Origin: an uncultured Prevotella sp.
GTDB taxonomy: Bacteria > Bacteroidota > Bacteroidia > Bacteroidales > Bacteroidaceae
Direction: 5' to 3'
Length of the DNA stretch: 13,897 bases
NCBI GenBank assembly: GCA_900553155.1
Contig: USCM01000024.1
Span: forward strand, 1 to 13,897
The notes beneath the pieces are model-generated. The model had not been told where the DNA came from. It saw only the letters and a program-made list of their open reading frames with translations, and ran no database searches. Position numbers and translations under genes: made by a program. Positions 1-5,669 of this stretch are shown here, in pieces. The first letter of the stretch is position 1. Each line of letters begins with the position of its first letter.

Positions 1-54
1 AAGCGAGCAACTGTCACAACAAAGCGAGCAACTGTCACAACAAAGCGAGCAACT
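1..54 (+). repeat. 21-bp tandem repeat inside the Rpn-like gene
   Basis: A 21-base unit beginning AAGCGAGCAACTGTC occurs perfectly at 1-21 and 22-42, and its first 12 bases recur at 43-54, where the window's reading frame continues into unique sequence. The array may extend left of the window. Because 21 is a multiple of three, each unit adds exactly one heptad (SEQLSQQ) without shifting the frame. Confidence 0.9.
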
Positions 55-157
55 ACGCAATATGGCTAAGGCTTTGTTCGCAAAAGGCATGACCAAAGAA
101 CAGATTTCGGCAATGACAGGTATTGATATTGCTAACGTAGTAAAACTTCTAAAGTAA
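2..157 (+). CDS. C-terminal end of an Rpn / PD-(D/E)XK nuclease-family transposase-like protein (5' end outside window)
   Basis: The frame is open from the left edge to a TAA at 155-157 and encodes the last 51 residues of a protein whose start lies outside the window. It opens with two perfect copies of the heptad SEQLSQQ and part of a third (SEQL), then ends with a short helix-turn-helix-like tail, MAKALFAKGMTKEQISAMTG, followed by IDIANVVKLLK. A Q/E-rich, probably coiled-coil heptad stretch followed by a tail of the form 'A..L...GMs.eqIa..TGl....I..L' is characteristic of Rpn-type recombination-promoting nuclease / PD-(D/E)XK family proteins that are common in Bacteroides and Prevotella. 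The nuclease core itself cannot be seen, so the family call rests only on this tail. Whether the full gene is intact is unknown. Confidence 0.6.
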   Translation, partial: SEQLSQQSEQLSQQSEQLRNMAKALFAKGMTKEQISAMTGIDIANVVKLLK

Positions 158-490
158 AACACAACAGTAGAAGAAAGCATATTTGCCTATATAGGTAACA
201 TTGTCTGGTATTTGAATGTTTGGCAGGACAACCGTCTTCAGATTGTATAGATAAGCCAATGGAAATAGGCAATCATTCAAAGTTGAGCGATAGCCATTTT
301 CGTCGTAAACCACGAAACTATGGACATACGATATCTGACTTAGGCTTCCTAAATCAAGATATTGCAGGTGACCATCATACTTGCTTCCGTTTCCGTTGTA
401 ATAGCATCCTGCCATCTTGCGGATGAAGCGGATGTCGTCAGCATTTAACGAACCGGTAATCTTCAGATTGGTGATTTTGTACAAATACAA
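149..490 (-). pseudogene. Remnant of a BspA-like leucine-rich-repeat surface protein
   Basis: The minus-strand frame reads LYKITNLKITGSLNADDIRF near its start, then IRKMAG, and ends NVTYIGKYAFFYC before running into a stop. The first part is the conserved N-terminal block that precedes the repeats in Bacteroidetes BspA-type leucine-rich proteins ('L.I.G.ln..DirflR.MaG'). The last part (IPDNVTYIGKYAF) is the start of an LRR_5 repeat. There is no signal peptide, no credible ATG (the frame begins at a TTG), and the repeat domain is cut after part of one repeat, next to the stop codon of the opposing Rpn-like gene. The upstream end abuts the terminator hairpin at 489-530. I read it as a fragment truncated at both ends, not a functional small gene. 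Intact members are secreted or surface adhesin-like proteins several times longer. Confidence 0.6.
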
Positions 491-530
491 AAAGTGGCAT
501 AGGATATCTTGCTGTAGATTCCTATGCCGC
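489..530 (-). terminator. Intrinsic terminator of a decayed DUF2795 gene copy
   Basis: Inverted arms at 494-504 (GTGGCATAGGA) and 520-530 (TCCTATGCCGC) enclose a 15-base loop. Read on the minus strand, the hairpin is followed by five T residues (complement of A489-493). One base pair is a C-A mismatch on the minus strand. It lies 44 bases beyond the stop codon of the DUF2795 remnant at 575-601, matching the layout of the terminator at 2340-2383. Confidence 0.7.
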
Positions 531-574
531 TTATATGTCTACTCCAAGCCGCCAGTCAGCAGCCCGTGAGCCTT

Positions 575-601
575 TTAGTATTCGTCCTCGTTGAAGAGGA
601 A
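575..601 (-). pseudogene. 3' end of a second, decayed DUF2795 gene
   Basis: On the minus strand the bases encode FLFNEDEY and a stop. The intact DUF2795 protein at 2425-2646 ends FLWNDDEY and stop; 22 of the 27 bases agree. Three codons further upstream the frame hits a stop (608-610), and I see no similarity beyond that, so only the extreme C-terminus survives. The same downstream hairpin follows at almost the same distance (44 versus 41 bases). The fragment is short, but the matching terminator makes chance similarity unlikely. Confidence 0.65.
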
Positions 602-712
602 CAAGGCTTACTGAGTTTCAAGTGATTATATTGCGGTGTCAACCTTTTCAATCATTTTACTTCATTGTGAAAGTCAATAAAAGGTGGTATGTATCTCTGC
701 TATAAAATATTA

Positions 713-2028
713 TTATTTGTTCAACCATTTCATAGCCCACTCAGCTAAGGGCGAGGGACAAGCCAACATTCCGCAGTTTTGCTGTAAATTGAGAAACGAG
801 AAACGTATGCGGTTCTTGGGCTGGTAACGCTCGTTATACACAACAATACTTCTTCCACTGACACAATTTTCTGCCTTTACCTCTACAGGGATTATCTCAT
901 TCTCTCGCTGTAACAGAAACTCAATCTCAGCCTTTCCTTCCGAAGACCAATAGTAAGGCATTGAACCATACGATGGCAACAGGCTTTGCAGCACTGCATT
1001 CTCCGCCATTGCGCCTTTAAATTCTGTGTAATTAACAGTCGGGTCAATGACAATGCTTCCCGGTAGTCCGGCCAATCGTCGCAACAGTCCGCAGTCACTG
1101 GCATAAATTTTGAATATGTCTGGTTCTTCGTAGGCACTTAAAGGCATTCCCGGTTTCGACACTGCATTCACACGATATATCATACCAGCATCTTCAAGCC
1201 ACAACAAAGCGTCTTCATAATCACGACTTCTTGCTCCTTTCTTTATAATCTTATATATGAACTTTCTATTTTCCTTGGCAAGTTGAGATGGAAGTGAATG
1301 CCAAATAGCATGGATACGCGGTATCTCGCGAGGTTCTGCATACTTGGCAAAGTCAAGTTCATACAAGTCTAATATGCCTTGCAATATGTCGTCCACAGCT
1401 TGCATGCCTTGATTTTCAAGCATACTCACGGTAGCTTCTGGCATTCCTCCAGACACCATATATCTGCGGTATTCAGACTTCAACTTGTCAAGTATAATAA
1501 GAGGCAATTTCTCTGGCTGTTCTATCTGTTCAACAAAATTGAATGTCTGGGAATCGCTGGCTCGCAGATACTCTTTGAATGTAATCGGATACATACGCAT
1601 ACCTGCACCTTTCCTACTGGTACGGTCATTCTCCTCCTTTTAACAGCCACTCCTAACAGCGAACCTGCTGCAATAATATGCCATTCGGGAGCATCTTCAC
1701 AAAAATACTTTAACGAATTGAGCGCTTCTTCACATTCTTGTATCTCATCGAATATGAGTAGTGTCTTGCCTGCAACAAGAGGCACTTGGCTATAAAGGGC
1801 GAGTTCCTTTATTATGCGTGCCGGTTCCTTTGACTCAGTGAAGGCAGACAGTAACTCTTTCTGGCGATCAAAGTCAAATTTCGCCGTATAGTCGAAACAT
1901 TCTCTTCCAAACTCCTCCATAGCCCATGTCTTGCCAATCTGACGGGCTCCTTTCACCAGGATTGGCTTATGCTTTTCAGCATCTTTCCATTCCTTGAATT
2001 TATTTATTATGTCTCTTTTAATTCTCAT
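713..2028 (-). pseudogene. AAA ATPase / DUF4143 protein, split by a -1 frameshift
   Basis: Two overlapping minus-strand frames together make one protein of the AAA_14-DUF4143 ATP-binding family, about 438 residues, which is the usual length. The first frame (from ATG at 2028) has Walker A GARQIGKT at residues 27-34, Walker B LLIFDEIQ at 90-97 and the AGSLLGVA sensor segment at 121-128. The second frame (to the stop at 713-715) begins MRMYPITFKEYL, which in relatives directly follows '..VPVGKV.', and ends with the DUF4143 region. That region includes a PD-(D/E)XK-like arrangement AEIEFLL ... IPVEVKAE, with E where D is commoner. The break is at 1599-1601: one base is missing between GTA and TGCGTATG. 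No other stop is seen, so the lesion is recent or a sequencing error. The cellular role of this family is poorly known. An upstream promoter-like site lies at 2089-2120. Confidence 0.8.
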
Positions 2029-2342
2029 ATCTACACCAATTACTTCTATTCTATGTCAAACACGACACTTTTCCGAACTTGTTAGGTGCAAATATACAAT
2101 ATATGGAGGAATACTACAACTTTTCTGAAAGTTATTTTTATTTATTTTCGAATATTAGTATCCCGTTAAAATCGTGACACTAATGTGATGATACTTTTAA
2201 GATGTCTCTTTAACATGAAGCTCACATTGCTCAAATGCGGAGACATTAGCTTGTGGATCTGCTTCCTTAGAATAGTCGTTGACAAGGCATACCACGGCAT
2301 TGCATTCGGCTTGCACTGTCTCTGGCGGTAAAAGAACGTAAA
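2029..2342. other. 314-base stretch without a supported gene
   Basis: Apart from the promoter-like site at 2089-2120, nothing is identifiable. Two short minus-strand frames overlap here (2166-2369 and 2197-2391). The second lacks an ATG, runs through the terminator hairpin and matches no family I recognise, although its stretch ECNAVVCLVNDYSKEADP reads like real protein and could be the tail of a lost gene. The sequence is A+T-rich, like the debris to its left. Confidence 0.4.
2089..2120 (-). promoter_or_regulatory. Possible Bacteroidetes-type promoter for the ATPase gene
   Basis: Minus strand TATATTTG (2096-2089) fits the -7 consensus TAnnTTTG. A -33-like GTTG (2120-2117) stands 20 bases upstream, against a consensus TTTG at 19-21. 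The predicted start lies about 55 bases before the ATG at 2028. The -33 box is imperfect. Confidence 0.4.
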
Positions 2343-2383
2343 AAGCGGTATAGAAATGTTGTCGTACAATTCCTATACCGCTT
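2340..2383 (-). terminator. Intrinsic terminator of the DUF2795 gene
   Basis: Perfect 11-bp arms AAGCGGTATAG (2343-2353) and CTATACCGCTT (2373-2383) enclose a 19-base loop. On the minus strand the hairpin is followed by five T residues (complement of A2340-2344). It lies 41 bases beyond the DUF2795 stop codon. It is homologous to the hairpin at 489-530, and a C-G pair there is a T-A pair here, so pairing is kept. Confidence 0.8.
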
Positions 2384-2424
2384 ATATTCAACGCTTTAAG
2401 CTGTTTACACAGTTATTTGAGCGA

Positions 2425-2646
2425 TTAATATTCGTCATCGTTCCAAAGGAAGTCGTCCTTTGAAGGATAGTCGGGCCAGAGGTCCTCGATGCTATCGTAT
2501 GCGTCGCCCTCGTCCTCAATCTCCTGTAGGTTCTCCAGAACCTCAAGCGGAGCTCCCGAACGCATAGCATAATCGATGAGTTCGTCTTTAGTTGCTGGCC
2601 AAGGGGCGTCTTCCAGTTTGGAAGCCAATTCAAGTGTCCAATACAT
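2425..2646 (-). CDS. DUF2795 domain protein
   Basis: The 73-residue acidic protein starts MYWTLELASKLEDAPWPATK and continues DELIDYAMRSGAPLEVLENL, then ends WPDYPSKDDFLWNDDEY. This is the Bacteroidetes form of DUF2795, full length with no signal peptide or membrane segment, so it should be cytoplasmic. Function is unknown. The domain's 'W.P.T.dEL..ya...gap..vl..L..l' pattern suggests a small helical fold. The ATG at 2646 is chosen because the family begins M-Y/F-W-T-L-E-L. It has its own promoter (2744-2774) and terminator (2340-2383), so it is probably a single-gene transcript. A decayed second copy of its 3' end lies at 575-601. Confidence 0.9.
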   Translation of the reverse strand: MYWTLELASKLEDAPWPATKDELIDYAMRSGAPLEVLENLQEIEDEGDAYDSIEDLWPDYPSKDDFLWNDDEY

Positions 2647-2743
2647 AGTCGTAAGTTTTAAATCTGTTCTACAAATGTTTTTCCAACGGGCTTAGTTCTT
2701 AAGGCTGCTGCACATAAAACAGCCATGCCCCGTCTTTCGGCTG

Positions 2744-2774
2744 CAAAAATAGCAATTTTTATGTTATTTGCAAG
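2744..2774 (-). promoter_or_regulatory. Promoter of the DUF2795 gene
   Basis: Minus strand TATTTTTG (2751-2744) matches the -7 consensus TAnnTTTG. A CTTG close to the -33 consensus TTTG sits 19 bases upstream (about 2774-2771). The promoter overlaps the last codons of the adenosyltransferase gene and leaves a 5' leader of roughly 90 bases. That leader contains a small GGCTG/CAGCC inverted repeat around 2703-2724. Confidence 0.5.
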
Positions 2775-3294
2775 CGATATATAGTTTTTTTTCGGCTATA
2801 CCTTCAATAAAGTTTAAATAAAGAGCCAATGCAAAGAAATAATCGCTCAATCTGTTCAGATATTGCGTGGCAATGGGGTCTATATCATAACAGGCACCTG
2901 CGCACACCAAGCTGCGTTCTGCCCTGCGGCACACGGCTCTGCACACGTGCGCCTGTGCTGCCGCCCTGGTGCCTCCCGGCAGTACGAAGGTGCCCGGGGC
3001 AGGTGTCTGCTCTTGCAAGATGTCTATCTCGTGCTCGAGCATCGCCACGTCGCCGGCAGCCACCCCACCTGATGTCGAGGCAGATATGGCGGTGCCTATA
3101 TTGAATAGACAGGTCTGTATGGCGGTAGTTTGCGGTGCGAGGCGGTTGTCTGCCATAGCCTGCAGCAAGCCAATGTGGGCATTAAGCTCGTCGAGGTCGC
3201 CGCAGGCACAGATGCGTGGGTCGGTCTTAGGCACACGCTTTCCGCCTACAAGTGATGTGGTGCCGTGGTCGCCCGTCTTGGTATAATATTTCAT
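2764..3294 (-). CDS. pduO: ATP:cob(I)alamin adenosyltransferase, PduO type
   Basis: This enzyme transfers the 5'-deoxyadenosyl group of ATP to cob(I)alamin to give adenosylcobalamin, in the cytoplasm. The 176-residue length is normal for a single-domain PduO/MMAB-type enzyme. Family motifs are all present: TKTGDHGTTSL at 5-15 (ATP loop), DELN at 35-38, FVLPGG at 103-108, RRAER at 123-127 and YLNRLSDYFF at 145-154. The ATG at 3294 gives the standard MKYYTKTGD start. It follows the methyltransferase-like gene by 67 bases on the same strand and is probably co-transcribed with it. No cobalamin riboswitch was recognised upstream. The base composition is clearly G+C-richer than the debris region to its left. 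Confidence 0.9.
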   Translation of the reverse strand: MKYYTKTGDHGTTSLVGGKRVPKTDPRICACGDLDELNAHIGLLQAMADNRLAPQTTAIQTCLFNIGTAISASTSGGVAAGDVAMLEHEIDILQEQTPAPGTFVLPGGTRAAAQAHVCRAVCRRAERSLVCAGACYDIDPIATQYLNRLSDYFFALALYLNFIEGIAEKKLYIACK

Positions 3295-3331
3295 ATTGAT
3301 AGAGTTTTTGCACGTTGTAATAGATTGTAAC

Positions 3332-3367
3332 AGATTGTTCTCTTTAGAAAGATTGTTCTTTTTAGAA
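3332..3367. repeat. 18-bp tandem repeat between two genes
   Basis: AGATTGTTCTCTTTAGAA (3332-3349) is followed directly by AGATTGTTCTTTTTAGAA (3350-3367), with one mismatch. A shorter related AGATTGTAAC precedes it at about 3322. The second unit covers the stop codon (3362-3364) of the upstream gene. Confidence 0.8.
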
Positions 3368-3934
3368 GTTGACGATGTAGCACGTCTTAAACCTCTCGGT
3401 ATCGAAGAAAGCCACGCCAGCCCAATACAGGTCGTAGCTTACGCTTACCTTGGGGCTGTCGAGCAGCCGCTGCCATATACGCCGCGCCGTTGGGTTGTCG
3501 GCAATGTCCTCCACTATCAATATGGTATGGCTGTCGGTATGCTCCAACAGACGGTCTACGTATGCCTCGCATCCCTCCACCGCACACACGCGGGCTATCT
3601 CTACGATATCTGTAGGCGTCTCCACATCTGCCACAACGCGTGTGCGGCGGCATCCGCGTCCTACGTAAGAGGCAAGCAGCTGCGTGTCTGTGCCATTGCT
3701 GATGAGCCGCGAGGCTTGTCGATAGTTGGCTATGCGGAAGTAAAGCTCCATACGCTTGCGCACAAGCCAGGGCAGCGATGGATGCTCGTGGCGCAACTCG
3801 TCGTAGCCGTAATAGGGATAATGCTCGCACAGGACGTAGCGTATAAAGCGGTAAGCCGACGGCGACTGCACCCCAAAGCCTCGGCTGTGGGACATGCGGC
3901 GGAGCCAGACAATATAGCGTTTCAACATATTCAT
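3362..3934 (-). CDS. Small protein related to Bacteroidetes SAM-methyltransferase-like proteins
   Basis: From the ATG at 3934 the protein has about 190 residues. It begins MNMLKRYIVWLRRMSHSRGF followed by GVQSPSAYRFIRYVL, the 'RGFG.hSP..y.fi..V' opening of a widespread Bacteroidetes family usually labelled class I SAM-dependent methyltransferase or hypothetical. It ends LYWAGVAFFDTERFKTCYIV and NF, also typical. The glycine-rich SAM motif I expected after the YFRIANY segment is not recognisable here, so catalytic activity is doubtful. A GTG 78 bases upstream would add 26 residues, but the family start and the promoter position favour the ATG. No signal peptide. Likely co-transcribed with the adenosyltransferase gene downstream. 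Confidence 0.6.
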   Translation of the reverse strand: MNMLKRYIVWLRRMSHSRGFGVQSPSAYRFIRYVLCEHYPYYGYDELRHEHPSLPWLVRKRMELYFRIANYRQASRLISNGTDTQLLASYVGRGCRRTRVVADVETPTDIVEIARVCAVEGCEAYVDRLLEHTDSHTILIVEDIADNPTARRIWQRLLDSPKVSVSYDLYWAGVAFFDTERFKTCYIVNF

Positions 3935-3939
3935 AGCCA

Positions 3940-3971
3940 CAAAATTAGGCAAAATATGCGAGAAAAACAAT
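3940..3971 (-). promoter_or_regulatory. Possible promoter for the methyltransferase-like / pduO pair
   Basis: Minus strand TAATTTTG (3947-3940) fits TAnnTTTG, and ATTG (3971-3968) stands 20 bases upstream as a -33-like box. The predicted start would fall almost on the ATG at 3934, implying a leaderless or very short leader transcript, which lowers confidence. Confidence 0.3.
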
Positions 3972-4001
3972 AGAATGTGGCGCTCTTTCGGTAAGTTGCA
4001 G

Positions 4002-4009
4002 TAACTTTG
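4002..4009 (+). promoter_or_regulatory. Possible -7 box of the chromate transporter operon
   Basis: TAACTTTG, followed by CA, is a good match to the Bacteroidetes -7 element. A clear TTTG at -33 is absent; the nearest candidate is TGTG at 3976-3979, 22 bases upstream. Transcription would start near 4016, leaving a leader of about 76 bases that contains the direct repeats at 4042-4077. Confidence 0.4.
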
Positions 4010-4041
4010 CACCCGGTAAATAAAGATTGTTACATTTTAGT

Positions 4042-4077
4042 ACAGTAAGCAACACATATATTTAACAGTAAGCAACA
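4042..4077. repeat. 13-bp direct repeats upstream of the chromate transporter genes
   Basis: ACAGTAAGCAACA occurs perfectly at 4042-4054 and 4065-4077, 23 bases apart start to start (a little over two helical turns). The second copy ends 14 bases before the ATG at 4092. The position is suitable for a regulator site, but no regulator gene is visible nearby. Confidence 0.75.
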
Positions 4078-4091
4078 GAAAAGTATACCGT

Positions 4092-4646
4092 ATGCTTTGG
4101 AAATTTTTTATCACCTGCAACAAGATTGGTGCCTTCACCCTGGGCGGTGGCTATGCCATGATTCCGAGTATGGAGAAGGAGTTTGTCGACAACCACAAAT
4201 GGATGGACAAGCAGGAGTTTATGGACATTATGGTTGTGGCTCAGACCACTCCGGGTATTTTTGCCATCGACATGGCAAGCCATATTGGCTACAAGCTGCG
4301 TGGTGTGTGGGGCGGCATCGTGGGTGCCATAGGCATAGCCTTGCCCTCTATCATAGCCATTCTTGTTATAGCCATGTGCTTTCACAATTACAAGGACAAT
4401 CCTTGGGTTGAGCGTTTCTTCATGGGTGTGCGCCCCTCGGTTGTGGCTCTTATCGCCGCTCCTGTGTTTAAGATGGCTAAGACTGCCAACATAGGGTGGA
4501 ACAACGTATGGATTCCGGTGCTTGCGTGCTTGCTCATAAGCAATCCCTTCAGCGACAATCCTGCGTATAAGGTGTCGCCTATACTCATCATCATTCTTGC
4601 CGGTGTGACTGGTTGGCTGTACGGCAAATGGAAAAGAAAACAATAA
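4092..4646 (+). CDS. chrA: Chromate transporter (CHR family), first short subunit
   Basis: This 184-residue membrane protein is one half of a two-gene, short-chain CHR transporter, thought to export chromate (a sulphate analogue) across the inner membrane. It has the N-terminal family motif KIGAFTLGGGYAMIP at 11-25 and QTTPG at 51-55, where many members have TPGP; here P is replaced by I (TPGIF). Several hydrophobic segments follow, roughly 73-96, 110-130, 140-153 and 160-180. The length fits the 180-200 residue single-domain type. The ATG at 4092 places the first helix directly before the GGGYAM motif. The second subunit begins 15 bases after the stop, so they are surely co-transcribed. The true substrate in this organism is unproven. 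Confidence 0.88.
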   Translation: MLWKFFITCNKIGAFTLGGGYAMIPSMEKEFVDNHKWMDKQEFMDIMVVAQTTPGIFAIDMASHIGYKLRGVWGGIVGAIGIALPSIIAILVIAMCFHNYKDNPWVERFFMGVRPSVVALIAAPVFKMAKTANIGWNNVWIPVLACLLISNPFSDNPAYKVSPILIIILAGVTGWLYGKWKRKQ

Positions 4647-4661
4647 AATAAAGGTACAACT

Positions 4662-5234
4662 ATGATATTTCTCAAACTGTTTATCATCTTCACCAAGATA
4701 GGAACCTTCAACTTTGGTGGCGGCTATGCCATGCTGTCGCTTATACACAACGAGGTGGTGGTTAAGAATGCGTGGCTCAGCAACGCCGAGTTTACCGACA
4801 TTGTGGCTATCAGCCAGTCTACCCCTGGCCCTATAGGCATCAACGCCGCAACCTACGCTGGCTATGTGGCTGTATTGAACCAGGGCTATCCCGAATGGGC
4901 GGCTGTGCTTGGCTCGGTTTTGGCGTCGCTCTCTATTGTGTGGCTGCCGTTTATCATCATGATTTTGATATCTCGCTACCTTATGACGCATAAGGACTCG
5001 AAGATTGTTAAGGACGTCTTCGCTGGCTTGCGCCCTGCCATCATTGGCCTTATCGCGGCTGCCGCCGTGCTGCTTATGAACAAGGAGAACTTTGGCGACT
5101 GGCGCACCGAGCCTATGACGTTCGGCATCAGCGTGGCGCTGTTTGCGGCTACCTTCTACTTTACGAGGTTCAGAAAGGCCAACCCTATATTGGTGATGCT
5201 GATTTGCGGAGTGGCTGGTCTGCTGATATTCTAA
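4662..5234 (+). CDS. chrA: Chromate transporter (CHR family), second short subunit
   Basis: The 190-residue partner of the preceding gene has KIGTFNFGGGYAML at 12-25 and SQSTPGPIGIN at 51-61, the complete CHR signature. Predicted membrane segments lie roughly at 85-110, 118-140 and 150-190. Such short CHR proteins normally occur as adjacent pairs of opposite membrane topology that work together, and this gene is 15 bases behind the first. AAAGG 8 bases before the ATG could act as a weak ribosome binding site. Downstream there is no canonical terminator: the hairpin at 5257-5277 has its T run on the wrong side for this strand. The gene faces the repeat-rich gap 5235-5669. Confidence 0.88.
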   Translation: MIFLKLFIIFTKIGTFNFGGGYAMLSLIHNEVVVKNAWLSNAEFTDIVAISQSTPGPIGINAATYAGYVAVLNQGYPEWAAVLGSVLASLSIVWLPFIIMILISRYLMTHKDSKIVKDVFAGLRPAIIGLIAAAAVLLMNKENFGDWRTEPMTFGISVALFAATFYFTRFRKANPILVMLICGVAGLLIF

Positions 5235-5320
5235 TATCTTCTATATCTTTTTTTAGTTAGCCCGAAAAAGTGGCTAATCTGCCAGTATTTCTATATCTTA
5301 TTGATAATCAGCGATATACA

Positions 5321-5360
5321 GGCTGTCACATTGGCTTTATAGAGGCTCAATGTGACAGCC
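5321..5360. repeat. Perfect 13-bp inverted repeat (hairpin)
   Basis: GGCTGTCACATTG (5321-5333) and CAATGTGACAGCC (5348-5360) are exact reverse complements around a 14-base loop. There is no T run after it on either strand, so it is not a classic intrinsic terminator, although it could act as one for the converging transcripts. The right arm with its preceding bases recurs imperfectly at 5375-5393. Confidence 0.85.
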
Positions 5361-5456
5361 CATCTGCCAACTCTGAGCCTCAATGTAGCAGCCAGCTGAA
5401 ACGGCGGGTGGGTTGCAGAGGCTTAATAATACAGCTATAAAGGCGTAACCGCACGA

Positions 5457-5500
5457 TTACAAAGCCTCGGTAACGATATTACAAAGCCTCGGTAACGATA
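5457..5500. repeat. Perfect 22-bp tandem duplication
   Basis: A 22-base unit beginning TTACAAAGCCTCGG is present without a mismatch at 5457-5478 and 5479-5500. The next bases (5501-5513, TCACAAAGACGAG) look like a degenerate third start. Confidence 0.9.
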
Positions 5501-5520
5501 TCACAAAGACGAGACTACAC

Positions 5521-5583
5521 TGGCAGATACACGGACAACCATGGCAGATACCCAGACAACACTGGCAGATGCCATGGTACATA
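5521..5583. repeat. 21-bp degenerate tandem repeat, three units
   Basis: Units at 5521-5541, 5542-5562 and 5563-5583 each begin TGGCAGAT. The first two share TGGCAGATAC and GACAAC; the third diverges after TGGCAGAT. The repeats are contiguous, without spacers. Confidence 0.8.
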
Positions 5584-5669
5584 AGCCCCATAAAATAGGC
5601 ATCTGTCAGCCACTTTTATCATTGAAACCCAATAAGTTACAGCGTTAGACAGTCTCAACTGGCAGATTG

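Larger units (their letters stand above)
5276..5668. repeat. Candidate MITE-like element with 11-base terminal inverted repeats
   Basis: AATCTGCCAGT at 5276-5286 is the exact reverse complement of ACTGGCAGATT at 5658-5668. The 10-mer ACTGGCAGAT also occurs internally at 5519-5528 and 5561-5570. TGGCAGAT appears at 5542-5549, its complement at 5362-5369, and a one-mismatch complement at 5601-5608. I see no target-site duplication outside the ends, so mobility is inference only. Confidence 0.4.
5235..5669. other. 435-base gene-free, repeat-rich gap between convergent genes
   Basis: No frame here looks coding. The gap holds a weak hairpin (TTAGCC 5257-5262 / GGCTAA 5272-5277), an 11-base inverted repeat near both ends (5276-5286 and 5658-5668), a perfect 13-bp stem at 5321-5360, a 22-bp tandem duplication (5457-5500), a 21-bp degenerate tandem repeat (5521-5583) and several scattered copies of TGGCAGAT or its complement. 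It may be a small non-autonomous mobile or repetitive element. Confidence 0.6.

Noticed and set aside
2166..2391. Two short minus-strand frames beyond the DUF2795 terminator
   Set aside because: One lacks an ATG and runs through the terminator stem, the other is compositionally odd; neither has a promoter or a recognisable domain. A decayed gene tail remains possible.
3295..3361. Cobalamin riboswitch near pduO
   Set aside because: Only 67 bases with simple A/T-rich tandem repeats; no B12-box-like structure can be seen.
3296..3973. Plus-strand frame opposite the methyltransferase-like gene
   Set aside because: The minus-strand protein has family-specific ends; the plus-strand translation has none.
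4062..4991. Long minus-strand frame opposite the chromate transporter genes
   Set aside because: It spans two genes with clear CHR motifs and their intergenic gap; the translation is His/Asn/Arg-rich and resembles no protein family.
5248..5277. T run plus TTAGCC/GGCTAA hairpin as a terminator of the chromate operon
   Set aside because: On the plus strand the T run precedes the hairpin, and on the minus strand the hairpin is followed by A residues, so the order is wrong for an intrinsic terminator in the plus direction.
5457..5583. Possible CRISPR array
   Set aside because: The repeat units are contiguous with no spacers, only two or three units each, and no cas genes are present.
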